Source: Shimia sp.
GTDB taxonomy: Bacteria > Pseudomonadota > Alphaproteobacteria > Rhodobacterales > Rhodobacteraceae
NCBI RefSeq assembly: GCF_022448905.1
Contig: NZ_JAKVCW010000010.1
Location: 117,811-181,810 of the forward strand
Length of the DNA: 64,000 nucleotides
Direction of reading: 5' to 3'
Under the pieces are notes generated by a model that saw only the letters and a list, made by a program, of their open reading frames with translations, searched no databases and had not been told where the DNA came from. The position numbers and the translations under genes were made by a program. This document shows, in pieces, positions 1 to 9,095 of this stretch (position 1 is the stretch's first letter; each line of letters opens with the position of its first letter).

Positions 1-637
1 CGATCTGCACGCTCTCGGCCACCACGTTCCGGTCCGCCCGGTCCATCAGCTCCAGTCGATCGTTGAGCATATCATAGGTGCCAACGAACTCGCGGCCCAC
101 GCCAATCGGCCAGCTGGCCGGGGTCACGTCAATCGCAAGGTTTTCTTGGATTTCGTCAATAATATCGAAAGTATCGCGACTTTCGCGGTCCATTTTGTTG
201 CAAAACGTCAAAATAGGTAGGTCGCGCAGGCGGCACACTTCAAACAGTTTTTGCGTCTGGCTTTCCACACCTTTGGCGCCGTCAATCACCATCACGGCGG
301 CATCCACGGCAGTCAGCGTGCGATAAGTGTCTTCCGAAAAATCGCTGTGGCCCGGTGTGTCCACCAGGTTGAACCGGAAGGTGCCAAAGTCAAACGACAT
401 CGCGGAGGCCGACACGGAGATCCCGCGGTCCTTTTCCATCTGCATAAAGTCAGAGCGTGTGCGCCGCGCCTCACCCTTGGCCCGCACCTGACCCGCCATC
501 TGAATCGCACCACCATAAAGGAGAAACTTTTCGGTCAGCGTGGTCTTACCGGCGTCCGGGTGCGAGATGATCGCAAAGGTGCGACGGCGCGCAATCTCGG
601 GCGGCAATTCGGGGCGGTTTGTCTGCGTGTCCAACAT
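1..637 (-). CDS. prfC: Peptide chain release factor 3 (RF3), 5' part only
   Basis: The first 212 residues of a translational GTPase; the gene runs off the left edge of the window. RF3 recycles RF1/RF2 from the ribosome after termination. I see the P-loop SHPDAGKTT near residues 25-33, the switch II motif DTPGH and the guanine-specificity motif CNKMD. The stretch ending in [14 protein letters not shown] and the early [15 protein letters not shown] are typical of RF3 rather than EF-G or LepA. The start is the ATG at 637, shortly after the end of the Hint-domain gene on the same strand. The C-terminal domains cannot be judged. Confidence 0.93.
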   Translation of the reverse strand, partial: MLDTQTNRPELPPEIARRRTFAIISHPDAGKTTLTEKFLLYGGAIQMAGQVRAKGEARRTRSDFMQMEKDRGISVSASAMSFDFGTFRFNLVDTPGHSDFSEDTYRTLTAVDAAVMVIDGAKGVESQTQKLFEVCRLRDLPILTFCNKMDRESRDTFDIIDEIQENLAIDVTPASWPIGVGREFVGTYDMLNDRLELMDRADRNVVAESVQI

Positions 638-689
638 GTCCGCGCGTATAGGTCGCAAAGCGCCAATTCGCAAGGAAAAGCGGCGGGTC

Positions 690-1712
690 CTACTTGGAGG
701 ACGCCCGCTTCAAAAGCTCCACCGCATCCGGGCGATCGAGCAGGCTTTCATGCACTTCCAGATGCGCCTGCGGCATGCCGCGCGCCGCGTTTGAGGCCGG
801 ACGCAGACGTTCCTTGACCTCTTCAGGCACCGCCGGGCGGGTGCGTGTGTCCATCTGCATGGTTTCCGCCGAAATGCCTTCGGCAAAAATGATCTGATGG
901 GTGTCAAACATGATCTGGTAGTAGTCCACAAACCCGCCTTCGTCGGCGTAGACCGTGTCCCCATTCACCAGATGCCGCGCTTTAATCAGCAGCTCGCTGC
1001 GCCCGACACCAATGTGGTCATGGCGTTGGTAGACAAACAGCCGGTGATCCGGGCTCACCCGCAGATCCTGCGTGTTGTTGAGAGTGCCCGCGGTGATCAC
1101 GATGGGGGCAAACTCGCCACTGGCACGTTGCACGGCATGTCCAATCCAACGCACTTCCTGCGGGCCGTCATCCCGCGTCAGCACGCGATCACCCAAGGTC
1201 AAGTCTTCGACCCGACGCTGTTCGCCGGTCGCCATGGTGATCCGGGTGCCGCCGGTGAAACTCACACAAGCCAACTGTGCTAATTTGGTGGAGGCCGCGC
1301 CGCGATCGATGCCCACAAGCACGTATTCACATTTGGGCGTCAACGGAGCCAATGGCGCGCCATACACTTCCACCACACCGCCGTCTTCGTCGACTTCGAC
1401 AAGCACCAGCACTTCAATGGTGTCTCCGCTTGGCGGCATAAACGTGGCCACACAATCGAGGTACACCCGCGCGTCTTTGGTGCCGAGGCTGTAGTCGCTG
1501 GCTATGAAGTGCTGCCCGTCGCCGTCGGTGCGCAGCGCAAGGCTCTTTTCTTCCGCATCCTGGTTCAGGGTGTAGATATCATCTGGCACCAGTTCGTCCG
1601 CAAAAGACAGGGAATCACCAAGGTTGGCCCCATCCGTCACCACAAAGGCATCTGCCGGATACACCGGTAGGCGTTGGGAGGGTTGGGAGCTGTCTTGGAC
1701 TTGGGACGTCAT
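690..1712 (-). CDS. Hint-domain protein (Hint_2 type), 340 aa
   Basis: The middle of the protein (about residues 149-275) looks like the Hint_2 domain common in Rhodobacteraceae: it opens with a cysteine in [11 protein letters not shown], continues with [17 protein letters not shown] and carries SPDHRLFV near 220-226. Hint domains are related to inteins and hedgehog autoprocessing domains. In this bacterial group they often sit near the end of secreted or RTX-like proteins, but no RTX repeat or signal peptide is visible here. The region before Hint is acidic and unassigned. The ATG at 1712 has an AGGTAAG-like ribosome site. It ends 52 bp before prfC, so the two may be cotranscribed. Substrate and function are unknown. 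Confidence 0.85.
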   Translation of the reverse strand: MTSQVQDSSQPSQRLPVYPADAFVVTDGANLGDSLSFADELVPDDIYTLNQDAEEKSLALRTDGDGQHFIASDYSLGTKDARVYLDCVATFMPPSGDTIEVLVLVEVDEDGGVVEVYGAPLAPLTPKCEYVLVGIDRGAASTKLAQLACVSFTGGTRITMATGEQRRVEDLTLGDRVLTRDDGPQEVRWIGHAVQRASGEFAPIVITAGTLNNTQDLRVSPDHRLFVYQRHDHIGVGRSELLIKARHLVNGDTVYADEGGFVDYYQIMFDTHQIIFAEGISAETMQMDTRTRPAVPEEVKERLRPASNAARGMPQAHLEVHESLLDRPDAVELLKRASSK

Positions 1713-1860
1713 AACTTACCTACTTTAGTGTACTGCACGCTTTCTTTGAACAAGTGAAGTGACACGCAAATGTGGCAGCACAATGCCATGGCTCCGGCAT
1801 TATACTGGCATCATTCCTAATTTGGGTATTTCTTACCCCCACAACAACGGGGAGATTCGC

Positions 1861-2640
1861 ATGGAATTGGGAATTAAAGGTAAACGCGCACTGGTCTGTG
1901 CGTCCTCAAAAGGTCTTGGTTTGGGCTGTGCTCGCGCTCTGGCTGCGGAAGGTGTGGACCTGATCATGAACGCGCGTGGTGTCGAGGCGCTTGAGGCCGC
2001 CGCTGCCGACATCCTTTCCGAATTTGGTGTGGATGTTCAGGCGATTGCCTGTGACGTGACCACCATTGAGGGGCAAGCCAAGCTGATCGAAGCCGCGCAA
2101 GGCGTCGATATTCTGGTCAACAACGCCGGTGGCCCGCCTCCAGGCATGTGGACCGACTGGGATCGTGACGATTTCATTTCCGCCTTGGACGCCAACATGC
2201 TGGCCCCAATCGCGCTAATCAAAGCGCTGGTTCCGGGCATGATGGACCGCGGCTGGGGCCGTGTGGTGAACATCACCTCCGTTTCGGTCAAATCCCCGAT
2301 TCCGGTGCTGGGCCTGTCCAACGCTGCGCGTGCAGGCCTCACTGGCTACGTTGCTGGCACCGCGCGTCAGGTGGCTGGCAAAGGCGTGACCATCAACAAC
2401 ATCTTGCCGGGCATTCATGCCACCGACCGCGCTGTCTCCTTGGACAAGGCTGTGACTGAGCAGCAAGGCATCTCCATGGAAGAGGCAAAGGCCCAACGCG
2501 CCGCCACAATTCCCGCGGGCCGCTACGGCACCCCGGATGAATTTGGCGCCACATGTGCCTTCCTCTGCTCCCATCACGCAGGCTTTATCGTGGGGCAGAA
2601 TGTTCTTCTGGACGGCGGTGCCTTCGCATCTGCTATGTAA
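1861..2640 (+). CDS. SDR-family protein with altered catalytic Tyr/Lys, 259 aa
   Basis: The fold is that of a short-chain dehydrogenase/reductase: an N-terminal nucleotide-binding motif ASSKGLGLG (residues 14-22), the NNAGG motif near 87-91, a serine at about 140 in NITSVSVK, and a C-terminal GQNVLLDGGAF. The usual YxxxK is replaced by S-N-A-A-R at about 153-157, so classical acid-base catalysis is unlikely or altered. A subgroup of SDR proteins with this replacement is annotated as 3-oxoacyl-ACP reductase-like. I chose the ATG at 1861, preceded by GGGGAG; an upstream in-frame ATG at 1759 would add 34 residues with no SDR character. No operon partner is clear; an AlkC-type gene follows 18 bp later. 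Confidence 0.88.
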   Translation: MELGIKGKRALVCASSKGLGLGCARALAAEGVDLIMNARGVEALEAAAADILSEFGVDVQAIACDVTTIEGQAKLIEAAQGVDILVNNAGGPPPGMWTDWDRDDFISALDANMLAPIALIKALVPGMMDRGWGRVVNITSVSVKSPIPVLGLSNAARAGLTGYVAGTARQVAGKGVTINNILPGIHATDRAVSLDKAVTEQQGISMEEAKAQRAATIPAGRYGTPDEFGATCAFLCSHHAGFIVGQNVLLDGGAFASAM

Positions 2641-2658
2641 GCGCGAGTAAGTAACTAA

Positions 2659-3813
2659 ATGGCGCGAGGTGTGGGGGTGTCCCAGGGTTTTTCATTGAAA
2701 GATGAGTTGTTTAACGCGGATAGCCTGGGCGATCTGGCGGCAGAGTTTGCCGCCGGAGTGCCGGGGTTTGATGGTGAGGACTTCCATCTAGAAGTTGTGG
2801 CAGGGCTTCAGGGGCGTGAGCTCATGGAGCGTATGGAATGGATTGCCGATTGCATCGAAAAACGCCTCGCGCCAGATTTCCCGGAAATGGCGGATCAACT
2901 TGAAGCGGCCATGCCGCCCGCGCTTGATCCAACTCTGAAGGATGATGACTTTGGCCGCTTCATCCATGCGGTGCCCGGTATTCTGGCCACCCGCCATGGC
3001 GTTGAAGAGCATCGGGATCGGGCGCTGGATCTGCTGGAGGAGGCGACCAAGCGCTTCTCTATGGAGTTCTACATCCGCGCCTTCATCAACCGCTGGCCCG
3101 ACGAGACCTTTACCCGCCTGCAAGAGTGGGCCGAGAACGACAATTACCACGTCCGTCGTCTGGTGAGCGAAGGCACACGGCCCAAATTGCCCTGGGCAAA
3201 AAAGATCGACATCGATCCTATGTCGACGTTGCCCTTACTGGCGAAACTGCACGCCGATCCAACGCGTTACGTGACACGGTCGGTGTCCAACCACCTCAAT
3301 GACATCTCCAAACTCTCCACCGACACGGTGGTCAGCCAGCTTTCCGACTGGAAAGAGCAGGGTAAGCAGGCCCCTAAAGAACTGGATTGGATGACGCGTC
3401 ATTCTTTGCGCACTGCGGTCAAGGCCGGCCATTCCGGCGCTCTGTCGATGCTGGGGTTCCACGCAGACGCGCCCATCACATTGGACAGTCTTTCGGTGGG
3501 CGGCGACAGCATCCAAATCGGCGACGCGCTACAGGTCGAAACAACCCTGTCCACAACTGGCACATCCCCCGTGCCCGTGATGGTCGACTATGTGCTGAGT
3601 TTCCATCGCCCCAATGGGCGTGGCAGTGACAAGGTCTTTAAACTCAAGCAAGGTAAAATCCCTGCTGGAAAGTCACTCACACTGGCCAAAAAGCATCCGC
3701 TCAAAGCCAATGCCAGCACGTTTCAACTGCACCCCGGACCCCACAAACTGGCCATTCAGGTCAACGGCCGTGTGCTGGGGGATGTGGCGTTTGACCTGAC
3801 GGATCCCACGTAA
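2659..3813 (+). CDS. AlkC-type DNA alkylation repair protein, 384 aa
   Basis: Residues 1 to about 260 read as helical HEAT-like repeats of the AlkC/AlkD DNA glycosylase superfamily; typical pieces are FSLKDELFN at the N-terminus, FYIRAFINRWPDET and NDNYHVRRLVSEGTRP. The last 110 residues change to a beta-rich segment (ITLDSLSVGGDSIQIGDALQ onward, ending LAIQVNGRVLGDVAFDL), matching the Ig-like C-terminal domain that distinguishes AlkC from AlkD. Family members excise 3-methyladenine-type lesions. It starts 18 bp after the SDR gene on the same strand, so cotranscription is possible. The ATG at 2659 is the only sensible start. Confidence 0.85.
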   Translation: MARGVGVSQGFSLKDELFNADSLGDLAAEFAAGVPGFDGEDFHLEVVAGLQGRELMERMEWIADCIEKRLAPDFPEMADQLEAAMPPALDPTLKDDDFGRFIHAVPGILATRHGVEEHRDRALDLLEEATKRFSMEFYIRAFINRWPDETFTRLQEWAENDNYHVRRLVSEGTRPKLPWAKKIDIDPMSTLPLLAKLHADPTRYVTRSVSNHLNDISKLSTDTVVSQLSDWKEQGKQAPKELDWMTRHSLRTAVKAGHSGALSMLGFHADAPITLDSLSVGGDSIQIGDALQVETTLSTTGTSPVPVMVDYVLSFHRPNGRGSDKVFKLKQGKIPAGKSLTLAKKHPLKANASTFQLHPGPHKLAIQVNGRVLGDVAFDLTDPT

Positions 3814-3904
3814 CCCTCTGACGTTTCATCACGTTTCTGTGGGGCGGCTAGCCTGACAACTGGCCGCCTGTTAGGTCGGTTCCAATTCTGAACGGGACAC
3901 GACC

Positions 3905-5290
3905 ATGCACGCCGCCACACTTATCACCATCTTCGCCGCTATCCTTTTGCTCAGCCTCGTTGTCGCCCCCAAGCGGGCCACAGTTGTGGGCTTCTTTGGC
4001 GGGCAGACCGCAGAAGGGCAGGCGCCCTCGCTGTGGACCTTGGTGCTGTCGCAGGTCACCACCTGGATATTTGCGCGCTCTTTGATGAACGCTGCCATCC
4101 TGGGCTTCTACTACGGCATCGCAGGCACCTTGGCCTACGCGGCATACTATGCGTCATTTCTAACTGGCGGCTACATCGTGAACCGCATGCGTGTGCAGGG
4201 CGCGGGCTCGGTACAGGACTGGCTCACCTCACGCTTTGGCAAACCCGGCACCACTGCCTACAACGTGGTGATCGCCCTACGTCTCCTGTCTGAAGTCTTC
4301 GCCAACCTGCTGGTGGTTGGCTTGATCTTCAGCGCGGCTCTGCCGGACGTGGCCAACGCAGGCACGCTCTCTATCCTGATCGTTGGGGTGGTTGCGCTGG
4401 CCTATTCCGCTTGGGGTGGCCTCTCCGCTGCTTTGCGCACGGACGTGGTGCAGATGCTGCTGTTTCTCGTGGTGTTTGGCATCGCCTTCATTGCCCTCCT
4501 GCTGCGCCCCGAGTTCAACTTTGGCGCTGTGCTCACCGCGCCGGGCGCCTCTGGCCCACACAACGGCTGGGTGCTTCTGGTGGTCGCCGCGCTTCAGGTG
4601 TTTTCCTATCCGGTACATGACCCGGTGATGATGGACCGCGGCTTCCTCGCGGACCGCGACACCACCCGCAAAAGCTTCCTGCACGCTTTCTGGCTGTCCA
4701 CACTTTGCATCATCACGTTTGGCTTCTTTGGCATTCAGGCCTCGCTTGAGGGTGCCTCCTATGAAGGACAGTTGATCGGCACTTGGAGCACCATGTTCCC
4801 AACTTGGGTCTTCACCCTGCTGATCCTCTCGCTCCTTGTGTCCGCGCTGTCCACATTGGACTCCGCCTTGAGTTCCGCCGCCCGTCTGGTGGTCGAGGAA
4901 CTCAAACTCGCCCCGCGCACGTTGGCCGGCGGTCGCATTGCCATGTTGGTCTTTGCCCTCGCAGGTGGCGCCCTGACCCTTTGGGGCAACCAAACCCTTT
5001 TTGACGCCGTGGCCGTGTCCGGCACCGCTTCGATGTTCCTCACCCCCGTGCTGGTTGCCAGCCTGGTTTGTGGCCGGGATGTGCCGCTCTGGTCCTACAT
5101 GGCCTGTTTCTTCGCAGCCCTTTATGGCGCCGCTGCCTACATGTTCCGAGACACAGAATTTGTGGCACAATTCCTGTACGACGGTCACAAATACGAGCAG
5201 CTCCTGCAGATCTGCGTCATCGTTCTGGCCGTCGGATTTGCCGCAGTCCTGTTCGGGAGCCGCAGGGTTGAAGCACGGGTAGGGGGCTGA
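3905..5290 (+). CDS. Sodium:solute symporter family (SSF) transporter, 461 aa
   Basis: A strongly hydrophobic protein with about 12-13 membrane helices, beginning MHAATLITIFAAILLLSLVV. Features of the SSF family include GFFGGQTAEG after helix 1, the YxxSFLTGGYIVNRMR loop and a long helix with LVSALSTLDSALSSAARLVVEEL, which corresponds to the conserved SSF sodium-site helix. It would import an unknown solute with Na+. A GGGACA stretch lies upstream of the ATG at 3905. The gene is followed after about 50 bp by an ABC-type ATPase with no ABC permease near it, an unusual neighbour. Confidence 0.85.
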   Translation: MHAATLITIFAAILLLSLVVAPKRATVVGFFGGQTAEGQAPSLWTLVLSQVTTWIFARSLMNAAILGFYYGIAGTLAYAAYYASFLTGGYIVNRMRVQGAGSVQDWLTSRFGKPGTTAYNVVIALRLLSEVFANLLVVGLIFSAALPDVANAGTLSILIVGVVALAYSAWGGLSAALRTDVVQMLLFLVVFGIAFIALLLRPEFNFGAVLTAPGASGPHNGWVLLVVAALQVFSYPVHDPVMMDRGFLADRDTTRKSFLHAFWLSTLCIITFGFFGIQASLEGASYEGQLIGTWSTMFPTWVFTLLILSLLVSALSTLDSALSSAARLVVEELKLAPRTLAGGRIAMLVFALAGGALTLWGNQTLFDAVAVSGTASMFLTPVLVASLVCGRDVPLWSYMACFFAALYGAAAYMFRDTEFVAQFLYDGHKYEQLLQICVIVLAVGFAAVLFGSRRVEARVGG

Positions 5291-5342
5291 TACATCTCGA
5301 CAAAACCCGATGAAAAGCATCGGGGATTGCAAGAGGCCACCC

Positions 5343-6440
5343 GTGCAGCCGAATTCTGACCAGACGCCACCACGATTGGAAATCCGCAATCTGCGCCGCC
5401 GTTTTGGCAACCGTCAGGTTGTGGATGATGTGTCGTTGACACTGGAGTCCGGTAAAGTCACCTGCCTGCTTGGCCCGTCCGGCTGCGGCAAGTCTACTAC
5501 CCTGCGCATGATTGCCGGTGTGGACATGCAAGACAGCGGTGAAATCTATGTGGACGGCAAACTGATCTGTGATACCGTGTTCCGCATCCCGCCGGAACGC
5601 CGTCAGATTGGCCTGATGTTTCAAGACTTTGCGCTCTTTCCGCATCTTTCAGTAAGCGACAACGTCGCCTTTGGCCTCAAGGGCAGCAAAGAGGAAAAAC
5701 GCGCCCGTGTTGAGGAACTTCTAGCGAAAGTGAACCTTGGCTGGGCCATCGACAAATATCCGCATTTGCTGTCGGGCGGTGAGCAACAGCGTATTGCCTT
5801 GGCCCGCGCATTGGCGCCGCGCCCGCGCATCATGCTGATGGACGAGCCGTTTTCAGGTTTGGACAATCGCCTGCGCGACGGCATCCGTGACGAGACCTTG
5901 GCAGTTCTCAAAGAAGAAGACACAGCTGTGTTGCTGGTCACACACGAGCCGGAAGAGGCCATGCGCATGGCCGATGAGATTGCCCTCATGCGGGAGGGTG
6001 TCATTGTTCAGCAAGGTGCGCCGTACAACATTTATAACGCGCCGGTGGATAAACAGGCGGTTGCGTTTTTCAGCGACATCAACGTCATCCGTTCGATCAG
6101 CAATGGTGCCTTGACCGAAACGCCATTTGGCGAGTTTCTCACGCCCGGATTTGAAGATGGCGCGCCGGTGGAGATCGTGATCCGTCCACAGCATCTGAAG
6201 CTGGATTTTGACAGAGACGGCAGAGGACCCCTTCCGACTGACAGCGATGGCGTGGCTGCACGCGGCATCGTCTCTCGGGCAAGATTTATGGGCAATGAAA
6301 GCCTCGTTGAATTCCAGATGGACCATAACGGCTCTGTTTTGCACGCCACTGTGCCAAATGTGTTCCTGCCAAAAGAGGGTACGCCACTCTGGCTGACTAT
6401 CCGTCGAGACCGCTGCTTTGTCTTCCCTGCTGAAACCTGA
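5343..6440 (+). CDS. ABC transporter ATP-binding protein, FbpC/PotA/CysA type, 365 aa
   Basis: A complete importer-type ATPase: Walker A GPSGCGKST (residues 44-52 from the GTG), signature LLSGGEQQR, Walker B IMLMDEPFSG, and the switch His in LLVTHEPEEA. A C-terminal regulatory region resembles a TOBE domain, as in FbpC. I prefer the GTG at 5343, which has AAGAGG at the right distance, over the in-frame ATG at 5310, which has no clear ribosome site. No substrate-binding protein or permease of an ABC importer lies nearby; the neighbour is an SSF symporter. Substrate unknown. Confidence 0.87.
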   Translation: MQPNSDQTPPRLEIRNLRRRFGNRQVVDDVSLTLESGKVTCLLGPSGCGKSTTLRMIAGVDMQDSGEIYVDGKLICDTVFRIPPERRQIGLMFQDFALFPHLSVSDNVAFGLKGSKEEKRARVEELLAKVNLGWAIDKYPHLLSGGEQQRIALARALAPRPRIMLMDEPFSGLDNRLRDGIRDETLAVLKEEDTAVLLVTHEPEEAMRMADEIALMREGVIVQQGAPYNIYNAPVDKQAVAFFSDINVIRSISNGALTETPFGEFLTPGFEDGAPVEIVIRPQHLKLDFDRDGRGPLPTDSDGVAARGIVSRARFMGNESLVEFQMDHNGSVLHATVPNVFLPKEGTPLWLTIRRDRCFVFPAET

Positions 6441-6452
6441 GACGTCTTAGGC

Positions 6453-7118
6453 CTATGCGAGGAAATCGTTGAGGCTCTTGCCTGGTTCTTCTACGAATAG
6501 GCTTGGCAATACAGTCAGTTCGGCAATTTGATCCACCCGGATTTTTGCAAATCTCCCAAGGGTTTCGTCCCAGACACCTAACGTCCAGACGCGCCCCCAA
6601 TAGTCGAGTTTCAGTGGGCGCACGTCGCGCGCCATCTCACCCGTAATGGTGATCCGTAGCTTCTGCCGTGTCCGAATGGCTTCGCGCAACGGTTCTAGAT
6701 ACTTCAACGCCTGTGTTGTCTCCGCAAACGGGTAGGCTGCGAAACCAAACCCTTGGCTCACACCGCCAATCTCCTCCGGCAACACCGCATCAATCTTTGC
6801 GCTCAGGCTTTCTGCCGCTGCGCGCAATGGCCCCTCCATCCCGGTGCCAACCACCTCAAGACCTATGTGCAATGCCTCCAACTCCTCTTCTGTCAGGTTC
6901 AACGGTGGCAATGTTAAAACCGCCTTCGCACGATACCCTGTGCCGCGCTCGCCCTCGATGGCCACGCCGCTGTTCGCCAGGGTTTGCATGTCACGATAGA
7001 TCGTCCGCAAAGACACCTGCATCGCCGCCGCCAAATCCTCAGCCCGATGCAAGCCGCCGTCTTTCAGGATTTCCATCAATCCATAGAGCCGATCTGAGCG
7101 GTTTTGAGAGCTGGCCAT
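6453..7118 (-). CDS. WYL-domain (YafY-type) transcriptional regulator, 221 aa
   Basis: An N-terminal winged helix-turn-helix of the HTH_11 type (RLYGLMEILKDGG, then SLRTIYRDMQTLANSGV) is followed by a WYL-type ligand-sensing region with LKLDYWGRVWTLGVWDE. These one-component regulators often repress neighbouring operons. I chose the ATG at 7118; an in-frame start at 7262 adds 48 residues without regulator character and would run through the promoter region. It converges on the ABC ATPase gene (12 bp gap) and is divergent from tatABC. The shared 190-bp gap has AT-rich stretches around 7140-7185 that could hold both promoters. Confidence 0.87.
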   Translation of the reverse strand: MASSQNRSDRLYGLMEILKDGGLHRAEDLAAAMQVSLRTIYRDMQTLANSGVAIEGERGTGYRAKAVLTLPPLNLTEEELEALHIGLEVVGTGMEGPLRAAAESLSAKIDAVLPEEIGGVSQGFGFAAYPFAETTQALKYLEPLREAIRTRQKLRITITGEMARDVRPLKLDYWGRVWTLGVWDETLGRFAKIRVDQIAELTVLPSLFVEEPGKSLNDFLA

Positions 7119-7307
7119 AACCTGTGATTCTCCGATTTCCTGCCAAAATAACGACAACTGACATAATAGTGGCAAAATGGGGCGTAAAAACCCCAAATAT
7201 CCCGTCACACTCCCGTTAATCCGCCTTTTGCCTCCGCGTCCGGCGCGGTAGGTCTTTGCCATGAGACTTAGGCGGCCCTAGTGCCACCGACCAAGGGAGA
7301 CAAAGTC

Positions 7308-7523
7308 ATGTTGAACAATATCGGCCTGCCCGGCATCCTTCTGATCGCGGTTGTGGTTCTTGTCCTGTTTGGACGCGGCAAAATCAGCGGCATCATGGGC
7401 GAAGTTGGCAAAGGCATCACCTCGTTCAAAAAAGGCGTGAACGAAGGCGCCAAAGAACTTGAGGAAGAAGCGGCAGACGCGGCGAAGGACGTGACGCCGG
7501 CTGACGAAAAAGACAAAGCCTAA
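7308..7523 (+). CDS. tatA: Sec-independent translocase subunit TatA, 71 aa
   Basis: A small protein with one N-terminal membrane helix ([20 protein letters not shown]), the characteristic FGRGKI hinge, an amphipathic helix ([14 protein letters not shown]) and an acidic tail. TatA multimerises to form the pore for folded proteins. The ATG at 7308 follows GGGAGA at good spacing; an upstream in-frame ATG at 7281 would put nine charged residues before the helix. It is first of a tight tatABC operon. Confidence 0.95.
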   Translation: MLNNIGLPGILLIAVVVLVLFGRGKISGIMGEVGKGITSFKKGVNEGAKELEEEAADAAKDVTPADEKDKA

Positions 7524-7538
7524 GCCGGGCGATCCAAG

Positions 7539-8060
7539 ATGTTTGATCTGGGTTGGACCGAGCTTCTGCTCATTGGCATCGTGGCGCTCATCGTGGTGGG
7601 TCCCAAAGACCTGCCGGTGATGTTTCGCACGGTGGGACGTTTTGTCGGCAAAGCCAAAGGCATGGCGCGGGAGTTTTCCTCTGCCATGAATCAGGCTGCG
7701 GATCAGGCGGGCGTCAAAGATGTGACCGACACCCTGAAAGGGGCCACCGACGGGTTGGACAAGGTCACCAATCCTTTGAAATCAGCCACCGATGCGCTCA
7801 ACGATTCCGTGGGGGAAGTGAAACGCTCCATGTCCTATGAGCCGGGCGCCGAGACCACACGCCTGTCCAAAGAACGCGCGGAAGCGGCGGAGAAGATCCG
7901 TCAGAAATCTGCCGAGATGGCGCAAGAACGTCTGGACCGGGAAGCCGCCGAAAAAGCCGCCGCAGAGGACGCCGAGAAAGCCGCCCGCAAAGAAGCGCGC
8001 AGCTACGATCCGGCGCCGACGCCCCCGACCAAGACTGCCGCGAAGAAGGATGAGGCATGA
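7539..8060 (+). CDS. tatB: Sec-independent translocase subunit TatB, 173 aa
   Basis: The N-terminus [20 protein letters not shown] is the TatB membrane helix, with the conserved glutamate at residue 8, followed by [20 protein letters not shown]. The rest is a long charged amphipathic region rich in Ala, Glu and Lys. TatB with TatC forms the twin-arginine signal receptor. It lies 15 bp after tatA and overlaps tatC by four bases (ATGA). Confidence 0.95.
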   Translation: MFDLGWTELLLIGIVALIVVGPKDLPVMFRTVGRFVGKAKGMAREFSSAMNQAADQAGVKDVTDTLKGATDGLDKVTNPLKSATDALNDSVGEVKRSMSYEPGAETTRLSKERAEAAEKIRQKSAEMAQERLDREAAEKAAAEDAEKAARKEARSYDPAPTPPTKTAAKKDEA

Positions 8061-8977
8061 GCTCAACTGACGAAATCGAAGACAGCTCCGCCCCGCTGAT
8101 CGAGCACCTGGCGGAGTTGCGCACGCGGCTCATCCGCTCTGTGCTCGCATTCCTGGTGGGCATGGTGTTGGCCTTTGTGGTCGCGGAGCCGACGTTGCAA
8201 TTCCTGCTGGGGCCAATTGAGGAAACCCTGCGCGCGCTGGGCGACCCATCCCCAACGATGCAGTACACCTCACCGCAGGAATATCTCTTCACGCTGTTCC
8301 GCATCTCCATGGTGGGGGGCTTTGTGCTCGCGTTTCCAGTGATCGCGTTCCAACTTTGGCGCTTCGTGGCGCCGGGTCTCTACAAAAACGAGCGTGGCGC
8401 TTTCCTGCCCTTCATGATTGCCTCGCCTTTCATGTTCCTGCTCGGAGCGGCCTTTGCGCATTTCGTCGTGACGCCGCTGGCGATGGCCTTCTTCTTGGGC
8501 TTCACCGACGTGAGCTCGATCTTTGCCAACCTGCTCGCCAGCACCACAAGCGACCTGCCTGCGGGGTCCGTTGTGGTTCCTGAGACCGACAGTGGCATCA
8601 AGATCACCTTCTTCGGTAAGGTGAACGAAAGCTTGGACATCTCGCTGAAATTCATCATGGCCTTTGGCCTCTGCTTCCAGCTGCCAGTTCTGCTGACGTT
8701 GATGGGCAAAGCTGGTCTGGTGAACGCCGAAGGCCTCGGCCGCGTGCGCAAATACGCCATGGTGGGCATTCTGGTTCTGGCCGCATTGGTCACACCACCA
8801 GACGTCACCACACAGTTGATCCTATTTGTGGTTGTCTACGGCCTCTACGAAGTCTCGATCTTCCTGGTGCGCCGTGTGGACAAGCAACGCATCGCCAAGC
8901 TCAAAGCCGAAGGCGTCTACTTTGAGGACGACGAAGAAGGCGAAGACGACATCGCCGACGCGGAAAGCCACAAGTAA
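8057..8977 (+). CDS. tatC: Sec-independent translocase subunit TatC, 306 aa
   Basis: A polytopic membrane protein with six predicted helices and TatC hallmarks: [15 protein letters not shown] at the N-terminus, the loop with [16 protein letters not shown], and [16 protein letters not shown]. The loop around residues 160-195 ([20 protein letters not shown]) is longer than in E. coli, which is common in alphaproteobacteria. The C-terminus is acidic ([14 protein letters not shown]). TatC is the main receptor for RR signal peptides. A strong hairpin terminator follows at 9001. Confidence 0.96.
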   Translation: MSSTDEIEDSSAPLIEHLAELRTRLIRSVLAFLVGMVLAFVVAEPTLQFLLGPIEETLRALGDPSPTMQYTSPQEYLFTLFRISMVGGFVLAFPVIAFQLWRFVAPGLYKNERGAFLPFMIASPFMFLLGAAFAHFVVTPLAMAFFLGFTDVSSIFANLLASTTSDLPAGSVVVPETDSGIKITFFGKVNESLDISLKFIMAFGLCFQLPVLLTLMGKAGLVNAEGLGRVRKYAMVGILVLAALVTPPDVTTQLILFVVVYGLYEVSIFLVRRVDKQRIAKLKAEGVYFEDDEEGEDDIADAESHK

Positions 8978-9000
8978 GCCGCTCTCAAGCTAATAATTTC

Positions 9001-9029
9001 GGCGCATCCCGCTTGGGGTGCGCCTTTTT
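9001..9029 (+). terminator. Rho-independent terminator after tatABC
   Basis: A 10-bp stem (GGCGCATCCC pairing with GGGGTGCGCC, one G-U) with a four-base loop is followed directly by TTTTT. It lies 24 bp downstream of the tatC stop codon. Confidence 0.85.
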
Positions 9030-9095
9030 CTTTGGCCCCTTGTTGTCCCGCCGCGAACATGGTCTGTATCGCCCGAAGATAGCAGGAGGCCCGCC

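Noticed and set aside
4277..5410. A 377-residue open frame on the minus strand
   Set aside because: Antisense to the sodium/solute symporter gene; composition is that of a complementary-strand shadow.
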